Below, piece after piece: positions 1-8,295 of a stretch of DNA of 24,425 bases (the first letter of the stretch is position 1; each line of letters starts with the position of its first letter). The position numbers and the translations under genes are program-made. The notes beneath the pieces were generated by a model. The model had not been told where the DNA came from, did not search any database, and was given only the letters and a program-made list of their open reading frames with translations. The DNA is from a virus. The stretch is taken from positions 1-24,425 of the IMG/VR virus record IMGVR_UViG_3300030746_000043, one strand, 5' to 3'.

Positions 1-100
1 ATTTATCAAAAAAGGGTTAATTACCTAAAAAGTTTCACTCTATGTATTTATAATGATAGTATACTTAATATACTGCCATTTTTTATTTAAGGGAATATCA

Positions 101-250
101 ATGACTTTCGCGCCAAAGGTAGGTGTACTCTGGTTGAGCGTGCTTTATTTGCTAATGACTCATGTTGTACATGTTCCCTTTGATATGTTCATTTGCATTA
201 TTCTAGCGGTGTTTATGATTATAACTTTGTTTGTGGACATTCCGGCTTAA
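101..250 (+). CDS. Small two-helix membrane protein (49 aa)
   Basis: The frame is open from an ATG at 53, but I place the start at 101, where AAGGGA sits about 8 bases upstream. The 49-residue product is almost wholly hydrophobic. A first membrane segment covers roughly residues 7-22 and a second roughly 26-45, with a short HVVHVPFD turn between them. There is no signal-peptide cleavage site or catalytic motif. Its place just ahead of the small terminase, its size and its two-helix topology would fit a class II holin or another small inner-membrane phage protein. That is inference from topology only; no endolysin gene lies beside it. A perfect TATAAT at 49-54 lies upstream but lacks a matching -35 box. 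Confidence 0.5.
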   Translation: MTFAPKVGVLWLSVLYLLMTHVVHVPFDMFICIILAVFMIITLFVDIPA

Positions 251-289
251 CGTGTGTACATTAATTGCACCTATAAGGGGTAGGTTAAT

Positions 290-670
290 ATGAGCTTTAA
301 CCGCCGTCTTAAACCAAATCTCGGACAACCAGAATATAAACCTACTATTCATGAACGTGAAAAAGTCATGAATTTAGTGTTAGCGGGGTATACCCAAGAT
401 GAGATTGCTGAATACTATGATTGTGATGTAAGAACCATTCGTAAGCATTTTGAAAATGAGCTTGATAAAACCATGCGACACCGTGGTAGTCGAGTTGCCA
501 ATAAACTGTATAAAGTAGCTATGAGCGGGGATGTAAAAGCGTTAGAGCTATATTTGAAATGTAAGTTACAATGGCATAATTATAAGCCCCCCGAAAAAGA
601 CGATAAGCTCGACCAAGTAACATCATTATTACAGACTCTTGTTGATCAAAACAAGAACAAAACTGAATGA
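290..670 (+). CDS. Terminase small subunit
   Basis: A 126-residue DNA-binding protein directly upstream of the large terminase, the usual place for the subunit that recognises the packaging site and loads the ATPase/nuclease onto it. Residues about 22-65 form a helix-turn-helix: VMNLVLAGYTQDEIAEYYDC, then a recognition helix around DVRTIRKHF. The following helical stretch (GSRVANKLYKVAMSGDVKAL) matches the oligomerisation helices of phage small terminases, and the charged tail with KDDKLDQ probably contacts the large subunit. A ribosome binding site (AAGGGG) lies about 12 bases before the ATG. Length is normal for the family. The cleavage/pac site itself could not be located. Confidence 0.8.
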   Translation: MSFNRRLKPNLGQPEYKPTIHEREKVMNLVLAGYTQDEIAEYYDCDVRTIRKHFENELDKTMRHRGSRVANKLYKVAMSGDVKALELYLKCKLQWHNYKPPEKDDKLDQVTSLLQTLVDQNKNKTE

Positions 671-688
671 GGTTGCACGTAGAACATT

Positions 689-2245
689 ATGGCAGCTAGC
701 CCACAATTGACCGATGAATTGATCAACAATCTTAAGGATTTAAGATGGTTTGCTGAGAAGTTTTTCTATATTTCAGTGAAAGGCGCGGATGATGATGAAA
801 CCGCGCTAATACCTTTTAAGTTTAACACCGCGCAAATCTATTTACACAATAAGCTAGAGGCACAACTCAAAGCCACTGGGCGTGTGCGTGCGATTATCTG
901 TAAAGGTAGGCAACAAGGCGTTAGTACGATGGTATCCGCAAGATTCTTTCACAAAGTTATAACTCGCAAGGGCTACAAAACTTTCATTATGACGCACCAT
1001 GACTCAGCGACTAATAACCTATTTAACATGGTCAAGACGTACTTTGATAACTTGCCGCCGGGGTTGTGTCCTTATCCTGACAGACTCAACACGACTGAAA
1101 TGTACTTCGATGTTTTCAAGGGTGGCTACAAGGTAGGCACGGCAGGCAGCAAAAAGGTAGGACGCTCTGATACTATTCAATTGCTGCATGGTTCAGAGGC
1201 GGGGCTTTGGGATAACACGGAAGAACATGCGACCGGGATTTTTCAAACCGTTGCGGACGTGGCGGGCACGGAAATTATCATTGAGAGTACTGCGCAGGGT
1301 ATCGGCAATTGGTATCATAAAGAATGGGTTGCTGCGGTCGCGGGTGAATCTGAGTACATGGCTATATTCATTCCGTGGTACTGGCAGGCTGAATATACAG
1401 CCAGTGCAGAAGGGATGGAATTAACACAGGATGAGCGCGGTTTCATGCGCGCCTACTCTGCGGATGGTTTGACAATAGAGCATCTTGCATGGCGCAGGAA
1501 TAAAATGCGTAACATGTCAAAAGACCCCGAACGCGCACTCGAATTATTTAGTCAAGAGTATCCATTTAATGCTAATGATGCGTTTCTTAATCCAGTTAAA
1601 AACACATTTATTCCTAGCAAATATGTTACCGCAGCGCGCAAACGCAAACTCAAAAGCGAATCAGGCATTGTGATAGGAGTTGACCCGGCTGACGATAAAG
1701 ACGGTAGTGACCGCACAGCTATTATCTTTCGCCAAGGGCGCAAGGCATGGAATCTTAAAACTTACCGTAATCACAACACTATGCACATTTGCGGTAAGCT
1801 GGTTAACATGATTAAGAAATACGACCCAGTGAAAGTCTTTGTTGACTGTATTGGTATAGGTAAGGGCATAGTCGATAGAATGCAGGAAATGGGATATACA
1901 CAGGTTGAAGGGATTAACGTGGCTCTAGACGCGCATGATAAAGAACACTTTACAGATCGTAGAGCGGAATTATGGAACGCTTGCGCCGACTGGCTCATGC
2001 AGGATATGCCCGTGGAAATTCCTGACAGTGATGAGTTACAGTCTGATTTATGCAGCGTGGGTTATGATGAGGATAGCTCTGGTAGATTACGTATCGAATC
2101 CAAAAAATCATTACGCAAACGTGGTATGCCAAGCCCAGACTGCGCTGACGCACTATTGCACACATTCGCAGCAGGCTATTACACTACCACCAAACTTAAT
2201 CCAGTAAAAACACTACCTGTACATGCGAGGGGCAAGTTTATCTGA
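689..2245 (+). CDS. Terminase large subunit (packaging ATPase/nuclease)
   Basis: The motor that pumps DNA into the prohead through the portal and cuts the concatemer. The N-terminal ATPase has a Walker A-type loop GRQQGVST at residues 73-80, a likely Walker B/catalytic segment LLHGSEAGLW with Glu170, and a coupling motif IIIESTAQG at 197-204. The C-terminal RNase H-like nuclease shows acidic residues at GVDPADDKDGSD (Asp332), VFVDCIGIGKG (Asp386) and SPDCADALLH (Asp484/Asp487). At 518 residues it is of usual length and both catalytic halves look intact. It starts 18 bases after the small terminase, so the two are probably co-transcribed. The match is to the broad headful-type terminase superfamily; a closer subfamily cannot be fixed by eye. 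Confidence 0.93.
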   Translation: MAASPQLTDELINNLKDLRWFAEKFFYISVKGADDDETALIPFKFNTAQIYLHNKLEAQLKATGRVRAIICKGRQQGVSTMVSARFFHKVITRKGYKTFIMTHHDSATNNLFNMVKTYFDNLPPGLCPYPDRLNTTEMYFDVFKGGYKVGTAGSKKVGRSDTIQLLHGSEAGLWDNTEEHATGIFQTVADVAGTEIIIESTAQGIGNWYHKEWVAAVAGESEYMAIFIPWYWQAEYTASAEGMELTQDERGFMRAYSADGLTIEHLAWRRNKMRNMSKDPERALELFSQEYPFNANDAFLNPVKNTFIPSKYVTAARKRKLKSESGIVIGVDPADDKDGSDRTAIIFRQGRKAWNLKTYRNHNTMHICGKLVNMIKKYDPVKVFVDCIGIGKGIVDRMQEMGYTQVEGINVALDAHDKEHFTDRRAELWNACADWLMQDMPVEIPDSDELQSDLCSVGYDEDSSGRLRIESKKSLRKRGMPSPDCADALLHTFAAGYYTTTKLNPVKTLPVHARGKFI

Positions 2246-2290
2246 TAATATAACAATCAAATCATTTCGTTACATGGAAGGGTTAAGTGA

Positions 2291-4441
2291 ATGGATAGAC
2301 CGGAATATACGACTGATAGTCCCAAAGCTCAAAAGTTACGACAACATGTCAAAAGATGGCGTGATGCGTGGCGCGAAAATGATAAGCATTACCATTACAT
2401 GATGAGTTTTGTCATGGGCGATCAATGGGATCAGGACGAATTAGATAATTTTACGAAACGTAACAAGCAAGGTCTGACATTCAACAAGCTTGCGCCACTC
2501 GCTAACTATGTGATGGGGCAGCAACAACAAAATACTCCCAGCTTAAAATTAGAGGCAACTGATGATACGCCTCAGCCAGTAGTTGCTATTCGTCAAGCCA
2601 TCGTATTAGATATCCTATTAAATTCTGATGCGAAATCCATTACCCAGAATTCATTTTTTCAAAAAACAGTAGGTGGTTATGGTGCTTATCGTGTAGGTAC
2701 GGATTATGATAATGATTATAATTTTGATCAAGTAATGAAATTATATGACTTTGTTGACCCTACTAAATGCTTTTGGTCTTTAGACTGTGAACACAAAAAC
2801 AAAATTGACAGCATGATTTCTGGCTATACCGTCAAGATGAGCCGCAAGAAAGTGCGCGCTTTGTGGGGTAGAGAAGTTGAATCAAATATTGGTATAGATC
2901 AGCAAGACAACGGCGCGAATGTATCAGTTGATGATCAGACGGATATGCCGTTAGAATTTTGGGATGATGAATCAGTTACGATTCTTTATGTGTATGAACG
3001 AAAATATAAGCCTTTTACGCTATGTGAATTATCCAACGGGAAAGCTTTACCTAAAAAAGAAGTGGATGCCTTACCTACATTTGAAGTCGATGGTAAAGAG
3101 TTTATTGATTACAATGGCGAACCTGTCAGAGTAGTGCGAACCCGAAAAGTATCGCGCTATAAGGTAGTAAATTCAATTTGGGCAGGTGATTATAAGATCG
3201 ATGAGGTGCCATTTCATAGTCAATACTCTCCTATCATTTTTGAAGATCAGCGTTCTTACTATGATAAGAAAGGGCGCCAGATTACACGCTCATTTTTTGC
3301 CAATGCAAAGGATGCGCAACGTTATTTAAACTATATCAAAACGCAAAATGCTTATCTCCTAACTGTATTTCGCTATGATCAATTCCTTATATCGAAAGAG
3401 AATGCGCGTGGCACTGATACTAAGCAAATATGGGCTGACCCGACTGTCATTTTAGGCGCGCTCTATTATGATGAAGCCAAGTCTGGCAATATTCCACAGC
3501 AATTAAAACCACCGGAAATATCACAGTCTTTGATGCAGCAATATGATAGTACGCTGAATGATTTATCTTCTAGTACTGGAATATATGGCACGCAGTTAGG
3601 CCAAGGCGGTCAAGAAGTCTCTGGCGACGCAATAGATTCACGGCGCGAGACCGCTAGTTATAATACTCAAACACTATTCACTTCATCAAATCAAGCCTTG
3701 TGGGCTTGTGGCCTGATAGTAGATGATGCCATACCCCGTATTTATGATACTGAGCGCAAACTACGATTAAATATGCCAGACACGGGCGAGCAAACCATTA
3801 CTATTAATAAACAAGGCGATGAGTACGGCGAAAACTTTGAAAATGATATTACCAAAGGGCGTTATAAATTACGGTTATTGCCCGGTAAATCTGTAGAAGG
3901 CCAAAAGCGGGAAGATCAAGAAACTATCGAGCTTATCCTACAAAAGAATCCTGAAACATTTAATCTGGTAGCTGACTTATTTATCGAAACACTGGAAAAC
4001 TCGAAGTCTATTGAAATTAGAAACCGCCTGCGAGCCGCCCTAGTACCACCTGAGATTATTGAAGCAGGTAAGACTGGCAAACCGATACCACCCAAAGACC
4101 CACCTCCAAATCCTGAATTATTAAAAATCCAGCTTGAGATGATGAAAGCGCAACAAGATTTTACATTAGGTCAGCAAAAACTCATGCAAGAGCAGCACAA
4201 GATCGAGTCTCAGTCTCGCAAAGACGGTACTGATGCTGCCATTCAGTTAGGTCAATTACACCAACAAAGTGCTGAGCTTGAAGCGCGCTATGTGGAAACT
4301 GAGAAGAAACTACAGGCAGAGTTTGCCCGTATTCACGCCGATACCACACAAGGCCACCATGATAATTTAGCCAAGATTCTCACTCACAACACAGGCTTTT
4401 TGGACAAACCCAAAGAGGCTAAACCAACTTCTAAAAAATAG
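2291..4441 (+). CDS. P22-like portal protein
   Basis: A 716-residue protein following the large terminase, close in size to the P22 portal (725 residues). It forms the dodecameric ring at the head vertex through which DNA enters and leaves. The N-terminus (residues 15-80) has the portal-like stretch with W.DAWREN, FVMGDQWD and FNKLAPLANYVMGQQ, followed by the mixed alpha/beta wing and stem region. Around residue 420 the segment SSSTGIYGTQLGQGGQEVSG resembles the conserved stem/clip area. The last 120 residues are rich in Gln, Lys and Glu and form a long predicted helix, as in the P22 portal barrel. A ribosome binding site (GGAAGGGTTAAG) precedes the ATG. The scaffold gene follows after 12 bases. 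Confidence 0.88.
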   Translation: MDRPEYTTDSPKAQKLRQHVKRWRDAWRENDKHYHYMMSFVMGDQWDQDELDNFTKRNKQGLTFNKLAPLANYVMGQQQQNTPSLKLEATDDTPQPVVAIRQAIVLDILLNSDAKSITQNSFFQKTVGGYGAYRVGTDYDNDYNFDQVMKLYDFVDPTKCFWSLDCEHKNKIDSMISGYTVKMSRKKVRALWGREVESNIGIDQQDNGANVSVDDQTDMPLEFWDDESVTILYVYERKYKPFTLCELSNGKALPKKEVDALPTFEVDGKEFIDYNGEPVRVVRTRKVSRYKVVNSIWAGDYKIDEVPFHSQYSPIIFEDQRSYYDKKGRQITRSFFANAKDAQRYLNYIKTQNAYLLTVFRYDQFLISKENARGTDTKQIWADPTVILGALYYDEAKSGNIPQQLKPPEISQSLMQQYDSTLNDLSSSTGIYGTQLGQGGQEVSGDAIDSRRETASYNTQTLFTSSNQALWACGLIVDDAIPRIYDTERKLRLNMPDTGEQTITINKQGDEYGENFENDITKGRYKLRLLPGKSVEGQKREDQETIELILQKNPETFNLVADLFIETLENSKSIEIRNRLRAALVPPEIIEAGKTGKPIPPKDPPPNPELLKIQLEMMKAQQDFTLGQQKLMQEQHKIESQSRKDGTDAAIQLGQLHQQSAELEARYVETEKKLQAEFARIHADTTQGHHDNLAKILTHNTGFLDKPKEAKPTSKK

Positions 4442-4453
4442 AGTTAACCATTT

Positions 4454-5494
4454 ATGCCAAAAGTATTACAAAAGATTGACGATAATGATTTAGCGAATGA
4501 ATTGGGTACGGTACCCACTGGCGAGGATATGATTGCATCCAGTGAAGATGGTGATACACCAGCAGAACAGAGCAAATCGACTAAAAATACGCGCACCGGG
4601 TTGCGTGGTGCATTGAAAAAGTCTGTTTTACACACGCCACAACCGCGCCAGAATGCCGATGATTATGGATATGACGATAAAGGCAACAAAGAACCCGATG
4701 AAGAAGTAGACCCAACCGATATTATTGACAATAAAGACCCGGATGATGATGAAGAACCCGATAACACAGATCAAGCTGCCAAAATTGATGAATATGGCAA
4801 TGAAATAGTTCCAAAAGAAGAAAAGATGTACCCCGAATCAGAGGTCAATAAGATGATTCGTGAGCGTTTGGCTCGCGGCAATCATGGTCAAGCACCTACA
4901 GCGGCAGAAGTCGCCAAGGTAACGGAACAAGTCACACAAACTATGGATTCTGATTCAACTGAGGCTGATTGGGAGCGCGAACTAAGCAAAGTCGTTGATA
5001 AGATTGTAACGAACAAGTTGCAAGCTAAAGAACAAGAGCGAGTTCAATCACAACGTCAAGCCGATGAGGCAAAATGGCGTGAACAAGAAAGCCGTGTGCA
5101 GGCAGAATTTGAAGAAAAGTTTACAACAGGCATGGACAGGTATTCAGACTTTAAAACCGTGGTAAGTGATAAGCCCATTACGGATGCTATCATGGTGGGT
5201 ATTCGTGGAATGCCAAACCCGGCAGCGTTTTTATATGCAGCGTGTAAGCAACAACCCAAAGAAATAGAACGCATTGCTGGCATTCAGGATTTCCCTACAC
5301 AAATGCTGGAATTGGGCAGACTGGATGAAAAAATTCGTAAAGCGAACAATGTGACCAAATCAAGTAGACCACTATCTAATCATAAAGGTGATGTTAGTGA
5401 TAAATTTGACGAATTACCAAAATTTGATGTAGACAGTGCCATTGAGAAAGATGCCCGTGTTAAACTAAATCAACGTCAAGGCAAGCGGCGTTAA
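4454..5494 (+). CDS. Capsid scaffolding protein
   Basis: A 346-residue, highly charged protein between portal and coat, the standard position of the scaffold that directs coat assembly and then leaves the prohead. Residues 1-125 are acidic and probably disordered (runs such as DPDDDEEPDNTD). Residues about 150-235 form a Glu/Gln/Arg-rich coiled coil. The C-terminal part (about 225-300) carries the fold seen in podovirus scaffolds, with DRYSDFKTVV, GMPNPAAFLYAACKQQPKEI and LELGRLDEKI. P22 scaffold is 303 residues, so this one is slightly long. The basic tail (KLNQRQGKRR) resembles the coat-binding end of P22 scaffold. No protease domain is visible, so release without cleavage is likely. Confidence 0.75.
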   Translation: MPKVLQKIDDNDLANELGTVPTGEDMIASSEDGDTPAEQSKSTKNTRTGLRGALKKSVLHTPQPRQNADDYGYDDKGNKEPDEEVDPTDIIDNKDPDDDEEPDNTDQAAKIDEYGNEIVPKEEKMYPESEVNKMIRERLARGNHGQAPTAAEVAKVTEQVTQTMDSDSTEADWERELSKVVDKIVTNKLQAKEQERVQSQRQADEAKWREQESRVQAEFEEKFTTGMDRYSDFKTVVSDKPITDAIMVGIRGMPNPAAFLYAACKQQPKEIERIAGIQDFPTQMLELGRLDEKIRKANNVTKSSRPLSNHKGDVSDKFDELPKFDVDSAIEKDARVKLNQRQGKRR

Positions 5495-5523
5495 TCGTTT
5501 ATTAACTTAAGGAGTACAATCTC

Positions 5524-5670
5524 ATGGTAGCACCATTAAATAGTAAGCCAACGAAGTTACCCGGTGAATCGGAAGCGGATTATCAAAAACGTTTAAAAAA
5601 TCCTACTGATAAAACTGCAAATAAAGCGCCTGAGAAAACTGATCAACATGATCCTGCCAGTTCAAAGTAA
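5524..5670 (+). CDS. Small hydrophilic protein between scaffold and coat (48 aa)
   Basis: A short gene with a strong ribosome binding site, AAGGAG about 9 bases before the ATG. The 48-residue product begins MVAPLNSKPTKLPGES and is rich in Lys, Pro, Asp and Ser with no hydrophobic core, so it is probably unstructured alone. I do not recognise a family. It lies 29 bases after the scaffold gene and before the coat leader. That suggests a minor head protein, a scaffold helper or a small coat-binding protein, but this rests on position alone. The start is well supported; the function is unknown. Confidence 0.55.
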   Translation: MVAPLNSKPTKLPGESEADYQKRLKNPTDKTANKAPEKTDQHDPASSK

Positions 5671-5674
5671 GTTA

Positions 5675-5702
5675 TTGCAAATAAAATACAACAGGGTAGA
5701 AT
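5675..5702 (+). promoter_or_regulatory. Predicted sigma70-like promoter for the coat gene
   Basis: TTGCAA (4 of 6 to consensus) at 5675-5680, a 16-base spacer, and TAGAAT (5 of 6) at 5697-5702. Transcription would start near 5709, giving a coat leader of about 165 bases. It begins just after the stop codon of the 48-residue gene. This would give the coat gene independent high expression, but it is a by-eye call. Confidence 0.35.
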
Positions 5703-5789
5703 TAAATTCATCAATCGGTGTGTATTGTGGTAAGGGATTGCCGCCGAGTCTCTAGAGTTTTTAAGAAATGAATTTTTAGTTTTACCCTG
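5692..5789 (+). repeat. Long imperfect inverted repeat in the coat leader
   Basis: The left arm CAGGGTAGAATTAAATTC (5692-5709) and right arm GAATTTTTAGTTTTACCCTG (5770-5789) are complementary with one mismatch and small bulges, anchored by a perfect CAGGGTA/TACCCTG. The 60-base interior includes the palindrome CTCTAGAG. The left arm overlaps the predicted -10 box. No gene covers 5671-5875, so this is noncoding leader or spacer. It may fold in RNA or act as a protein-binding site; neither is shown. Confidence 0.45.
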
Positions 5790-5827
5790 CGTGTATTTAT
5801 CCGTCCGCACGGAAATGTAAATAGACA

Positions 5828-5842
5828 GTGACATTTTGTCAC
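5828..5842 (+). promoter_or_regulatory. Perfect hairpin ahead of the coat ribosome binding site
   Basis: GTGACA-TTT-TGTCAC is a perfect 6-base stem with a 3-base loop, about 18 bases before the GGAG of the coat gene. It is too weak and lacks a T-run, so it is not a terminator. It could act as a messenger-stabilising or translational control hairpin. This is inference from position. Confidence 0.3.
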
Positions 5843-5875
5843 CAACCTAAATCATTTTCCGGAGATGGATGCACC

Positions 5876-7114
5876 ATGGCAAATTTATTTCAAACCACTA
5901 AATACGTTTTAAACGAAGTCTTTGTTCGCTACGTCAACTATTTAAACCTCGCAAAAGTTTCTAATCGTAATATTGAAGAAGATTTCCGCACGTTAAAATA
6001 TGTGACCGGGCAAACGCTTAATTATCGTTTAGAAGAACGTTATGAAGGGGGCGAAGGTGCATCCGCTAAAACCGAAGCGGTAGTGCAAATCGTTAGACCA
6101 CTTTCTATTACCAAGCAATTTCATACGATGGTAGGTTTCACAGGTTTTGATTTAACGTTTAATCGTGCCCGTGATAAACCATTCTTGGATATGATGTTAA
6201 ACCCTCGCGCCAAAACCCTTGCAAATAAAGTGGAAAAGTTTATTGCTGATACCTTCCAGACTCAGATTTATCAAGCAGTCGGGACGCCGGGTGTGCCAAT
6301 TGATTTTGGTACCATTACAATGGCTGATGCTTATATGACTGAACTTGGCATTCCCGAAGATGGAAACCGTTATGTAGCAATCCGTCCGACTACCAACGCT
6401 TTATTATCTACTTCGCTAGCCACTATCTTTAACAATACCGTGAATACGGGCGCGTTAATGGATGGTTTCATAGGTCACTTATCTGGGTTTGATTTCTTCA
6501 AGTCAAACTTCATGCGCCGTCACACGGCTGGTGTGGGTGGTGGTACGGCAGTCACACCTCCAACTGGTTTCTTGGATGGAGGACAGATTGCCAATGGCCC
6601 AATCACGGGTGGTAATACATTCGTATTAAATGGCGTCTTATCTAATCAATTGGTATTCCGTTTAGGGGATATTTTAGAAATTGATGACGCGAATTTAGTT
6701 TATATGATTAACCCACTGAACTATGAGCCTTTAGAACAACGCGCTCAATTCGTGGTAACAGCCGATGCCATCTCAACAGGTACAACGGTTACGGTTAATG
6801 TAAATCCAACTATTGTGACTACTGGGGCGCGCCGTAATATTAGCGCTCCCATTCCTAATGGTGCGCAAGTCTGGTTAAGTCAAAGTTTTAACCGTACTCT
6901 TGCATTTCATAATCAGGCTATTGTCTTTGCGGCTCCTCCTCTCACAGAATTACGTGGTGGGGTGGAAGCGGCTACAACCTTTTCTAACTTATACAAAATG
7001 TCTATTACCTACTCATTGGGTGCGGATATCAGAAATTACGAACAACTTGATCGTTTGGATATCGCGTGCGGTGTCGCAATCAATCCAGAGTTTGCCGTGA
7101 TTATAAGATCGTAA
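5876..7114 (+). CDS. Major coat protein, P22 gp5-like
   Basis: The main shell protein, 412 residues from the ATG at 5876. The frame is open upstream to 5828, but GGAG sits about 11 bases before 5876 and the resulting N-terminus MANLFQTTKYVLNEVFVRYV has the normal HK97-fold N-arm look. Residues about 30-75 (NIEEDFRTLKYVTGQTLNYR) and the repeated long strands match P22-type coat proteins (430 residues). The middle (about 215-330), Gly/Thr-rich and beta-predicted, is where P22 coat carries its inserted domain. The C-terminus, SLGADIRNYEQLDRLDIACG, is the P-domain strand typical of the family. It has its own leader and is followed by a strong terminator, fitting the large number of copies per virion. 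Confidence 0.85.
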   Translation: MANLFQTTKYVLNEVFVRYVNYLNLAKVSNRNIEEDFRTLKYVTGQTLNYRLEERYEGGEGASAKTEAVVQIVRPLSITKQFHTMVGFTGFDLTFNRARDKPFLDMMLNPRAKTLANKVEKFIADTFQTQIYQAVGTPGVPIDFGTITMADAYMTELGIPEDGNRYVAIRPTTNALLSTSLATIFNNTVNTGALMDGFIGHLSGFDFFKSNFMRRHTAGVGGGTAVTPPTGFLDGGQIANGPITGGNTFVLNGVLSNQLVFRLGDILEIDDANLVYMINPLNYEPLEQRAQFVVTADAISTGTTVTVNVNPTIVTTGARRNISAPIPNGAQVWLSQSFNRTLAFHNQAIVFAAPPLTELRGGVEAATTFSNLYKMSITYSLGADIRNYEQLDRLDIACGVAINPEFAVIIRS

Positions 7115-7135
7115 AGGGTAGATAATAAAATTGAT

Positions 7136-7173
7136 GGGAAATTCCTGTATCATGTATAGGATTTCCCCTTTTT
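7136..7173 (+). terminator. Intrinsic terminator after the coat gene
   Basis: GGGAAATTCCT (7136-7146) pairs with AGGATTTCCC (7158-7167) with one bulged T and a loop of about 11 bases, followed at once by TTTTT (7169-7173). It starts 22 bases after the coat stop codon. This is the clearest terminator in the window. It would lower expression of the connector genes relative to coat. Confidence 0.85.
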
Positions 7174-7195
7174 ATATACATAAGGACTTCCTCAT

Positions 7196-7549
7196 ATGAA
7201 GAAAACGACACAAATACCCTATAATGGAAAATGGATTAATCCAAAACACCTACGCGCATTCGTATATAAATTAAACAAATTACAGCAGACAGGATTTGAT
7301 CAATTATTATGCGAAAATCATCGTGAATATATTGATGCACTGAATAAAGGGTGGTTTCATTCAAAAGAAGATGCCAAAGCCGCGCATAGTTTAGACGATG
7401 ATAATGCAATGGAAGATGATTCTGAAATTTCCGATGATGGTTCAGAGGATATTGAAACCGTTCAAGATAAATTAGCTTCTGACAATTCCATGTTATCTAC
7501 CTTGTTAGGCGGCAAGAAAAAACGCTCATTTAAATCCGACAAGGAATAA
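7196..7549 (+). CDS. Unrecognised acidic protein between coat and tail adaptor (117 aa)
   Basis: The ATG follows AAGGAC by about 9 bases and comes just after the coat terminator. The first 60 residues look like a small helical domain with NGKWINPKHLRAFVYKLNKL and a conserved-looking WFHSKEDA. Residues about 65-95 are strongly acidic (DDDNAMEDDSEISDDGSED) and the end is basic (GGKKKRSFKSDKE). I do not recognise the family. It sits where other podoviruses place small head-completion or decoration proteins, and the gene for the tail adaptor begins 6 bases later. A structural or assembly-helper role is likely but inferred only from position. Confidence 0.6.
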   Translation: MKKTTQIPYNGKWINPKHLRAFVYKLNKLQQTGFDQLLCENHREYIDALNKGWFHSKEDAKAAHSLDDDNAMEDDSEISDDGSEDIETVQDKLASDNSMLSTLLGGKKKRSFKSDKE

Positions 7550-7555
7550 TGCGCT

Positions 7556-8290
7556 ATGCCAAATGTTTACAATGAATCGGTCAAAGAGTTTGTTAATGAC
7601 TTTTATTCATTGATAAGCTCGCATAGCCCGACCGTTCCCTTGCATGGGTGGGATACGGCAACGGGTGTGAAAGTCATGAACCGTTTATTAAGATCATATA
7701 GCGGTACAGCACTCATGATCACTATTCCCAAGAAAATTCATTTTCCTATTGAGAATGGTACACAGTTTATTAACTTTGCCGCACCCGGCTTTACTGACCC
7801 TATCCCCGATGTTACCGAAGGCCGATTGGCTGAGATTCAAAACTTGTGGCTTAATCTTGATGGGGTTGACTATCCCATGGAAGTCATTAACCGTAATGTG
7901 TTCTATAGCACGGCGAAGTATTTTCCAATGCAAAGTTTGCCTTTAGTTGGCATTATTGATAATCAAACGAATTACACCAATCTTGAAATATGGCCGGGTG
8001 CATCTCAGTTCTATGAATTATGGATTTATGGGAAATTTGAACTAGCCTATATTTCTGAATCAATGGATATGAGTACACTTCCTGATTATTTTCTATTGTT
8101 CTTTGAATATGCGTGTGCCAAGTACACGGCATTCCACAAAGGGCGAGCTAAATCATGGACAAAGGAATTGGAAGATACCTATGAAGGGCTACGCTCTGAT
8201 ATTGTAGCCATTAGTCCAATCAATTTGGTAATTAAGCAAAGCAACGACAATATGTTAAATGGTGCGTATCGCGTTCGTGCGGGGATATAG
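7556..8290 (+). CDS. Head-to-tail adaptor / tail accessory factor, gp4-like
   Basis: A 244-residue protein immediately before the gp10-like hub gene. In P22 this order holds the tail accessory factor gp4, which binds the portal after packaging and receives the tail hub. Residues 1-60 are helical (ESVKEFVNDFYSLISSHSPT). The centre holds beta-strands such as LEIWPGASQFYELWIYGKFE, and the C-terminal third is helical again (FEYACAKYTAFHKGRAKSW). This alpha-beta-alpha layout is common in podovirus adaptors. It is longer than P22 gp4 (166 residues), and the family call rests on position and architecture rather than a diagnostic motif. No peptidoglycan hydrolase motif is evident. Confidence 0.6.
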   Translation: MPNVYNESVKEFVNDFYSLISSHSPTVPLHGWDTATGVKVMNRLLRSYSGTALMITIPKKIHFPIENGTQFINFAAPGFTDPIPDVTEGRLAEIQNLWLNLDGVDYPMEVINRNVFYSTAKYFPMQSLPLVGIIDNQTNYTNLEIWPGASQFYELWIYGKFELAYISESMDMSTLPDYFLLFFEYACAKYTAFHKGRAKSWTKELEDTYEGLRSDIVAISPINLVIKQSNDNMLNGAYRVRAGI

Positions 8291-8295
8291 CCCCT

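Noticed and set aside
49-54. Perfect TATAAT box at the window start
   Set aside because: No -35 match at 16-18 bases and no extended -10, so it is not listed as a promoter.
53-100. Upstream ATG at 53 extending the first membrane protein to 65 residues
   Set aside because: The added segment MIVYLIYCHFLFKGIS has no ribosome binding site and TATAAT at 49-54 overlaps the start; AAGGGA before the ATG at 101 is a better site.
1188-2207. Several 60-90-residue frames inside the large terminase and other late genes on both strands
   Set aside because: They have no ribosome binding sites and lie inside strongly supported genes; they are shadows of the coding frame.
5828-5875. Longer N-terminus for the coat protein (open frame from 5828)
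   Set aside because: The upstream part reads through the hairpin at 5828-5842 with no ribosome binding site, while GGAG precedes ATG 5876 and the resulting N-terminus fits the family.
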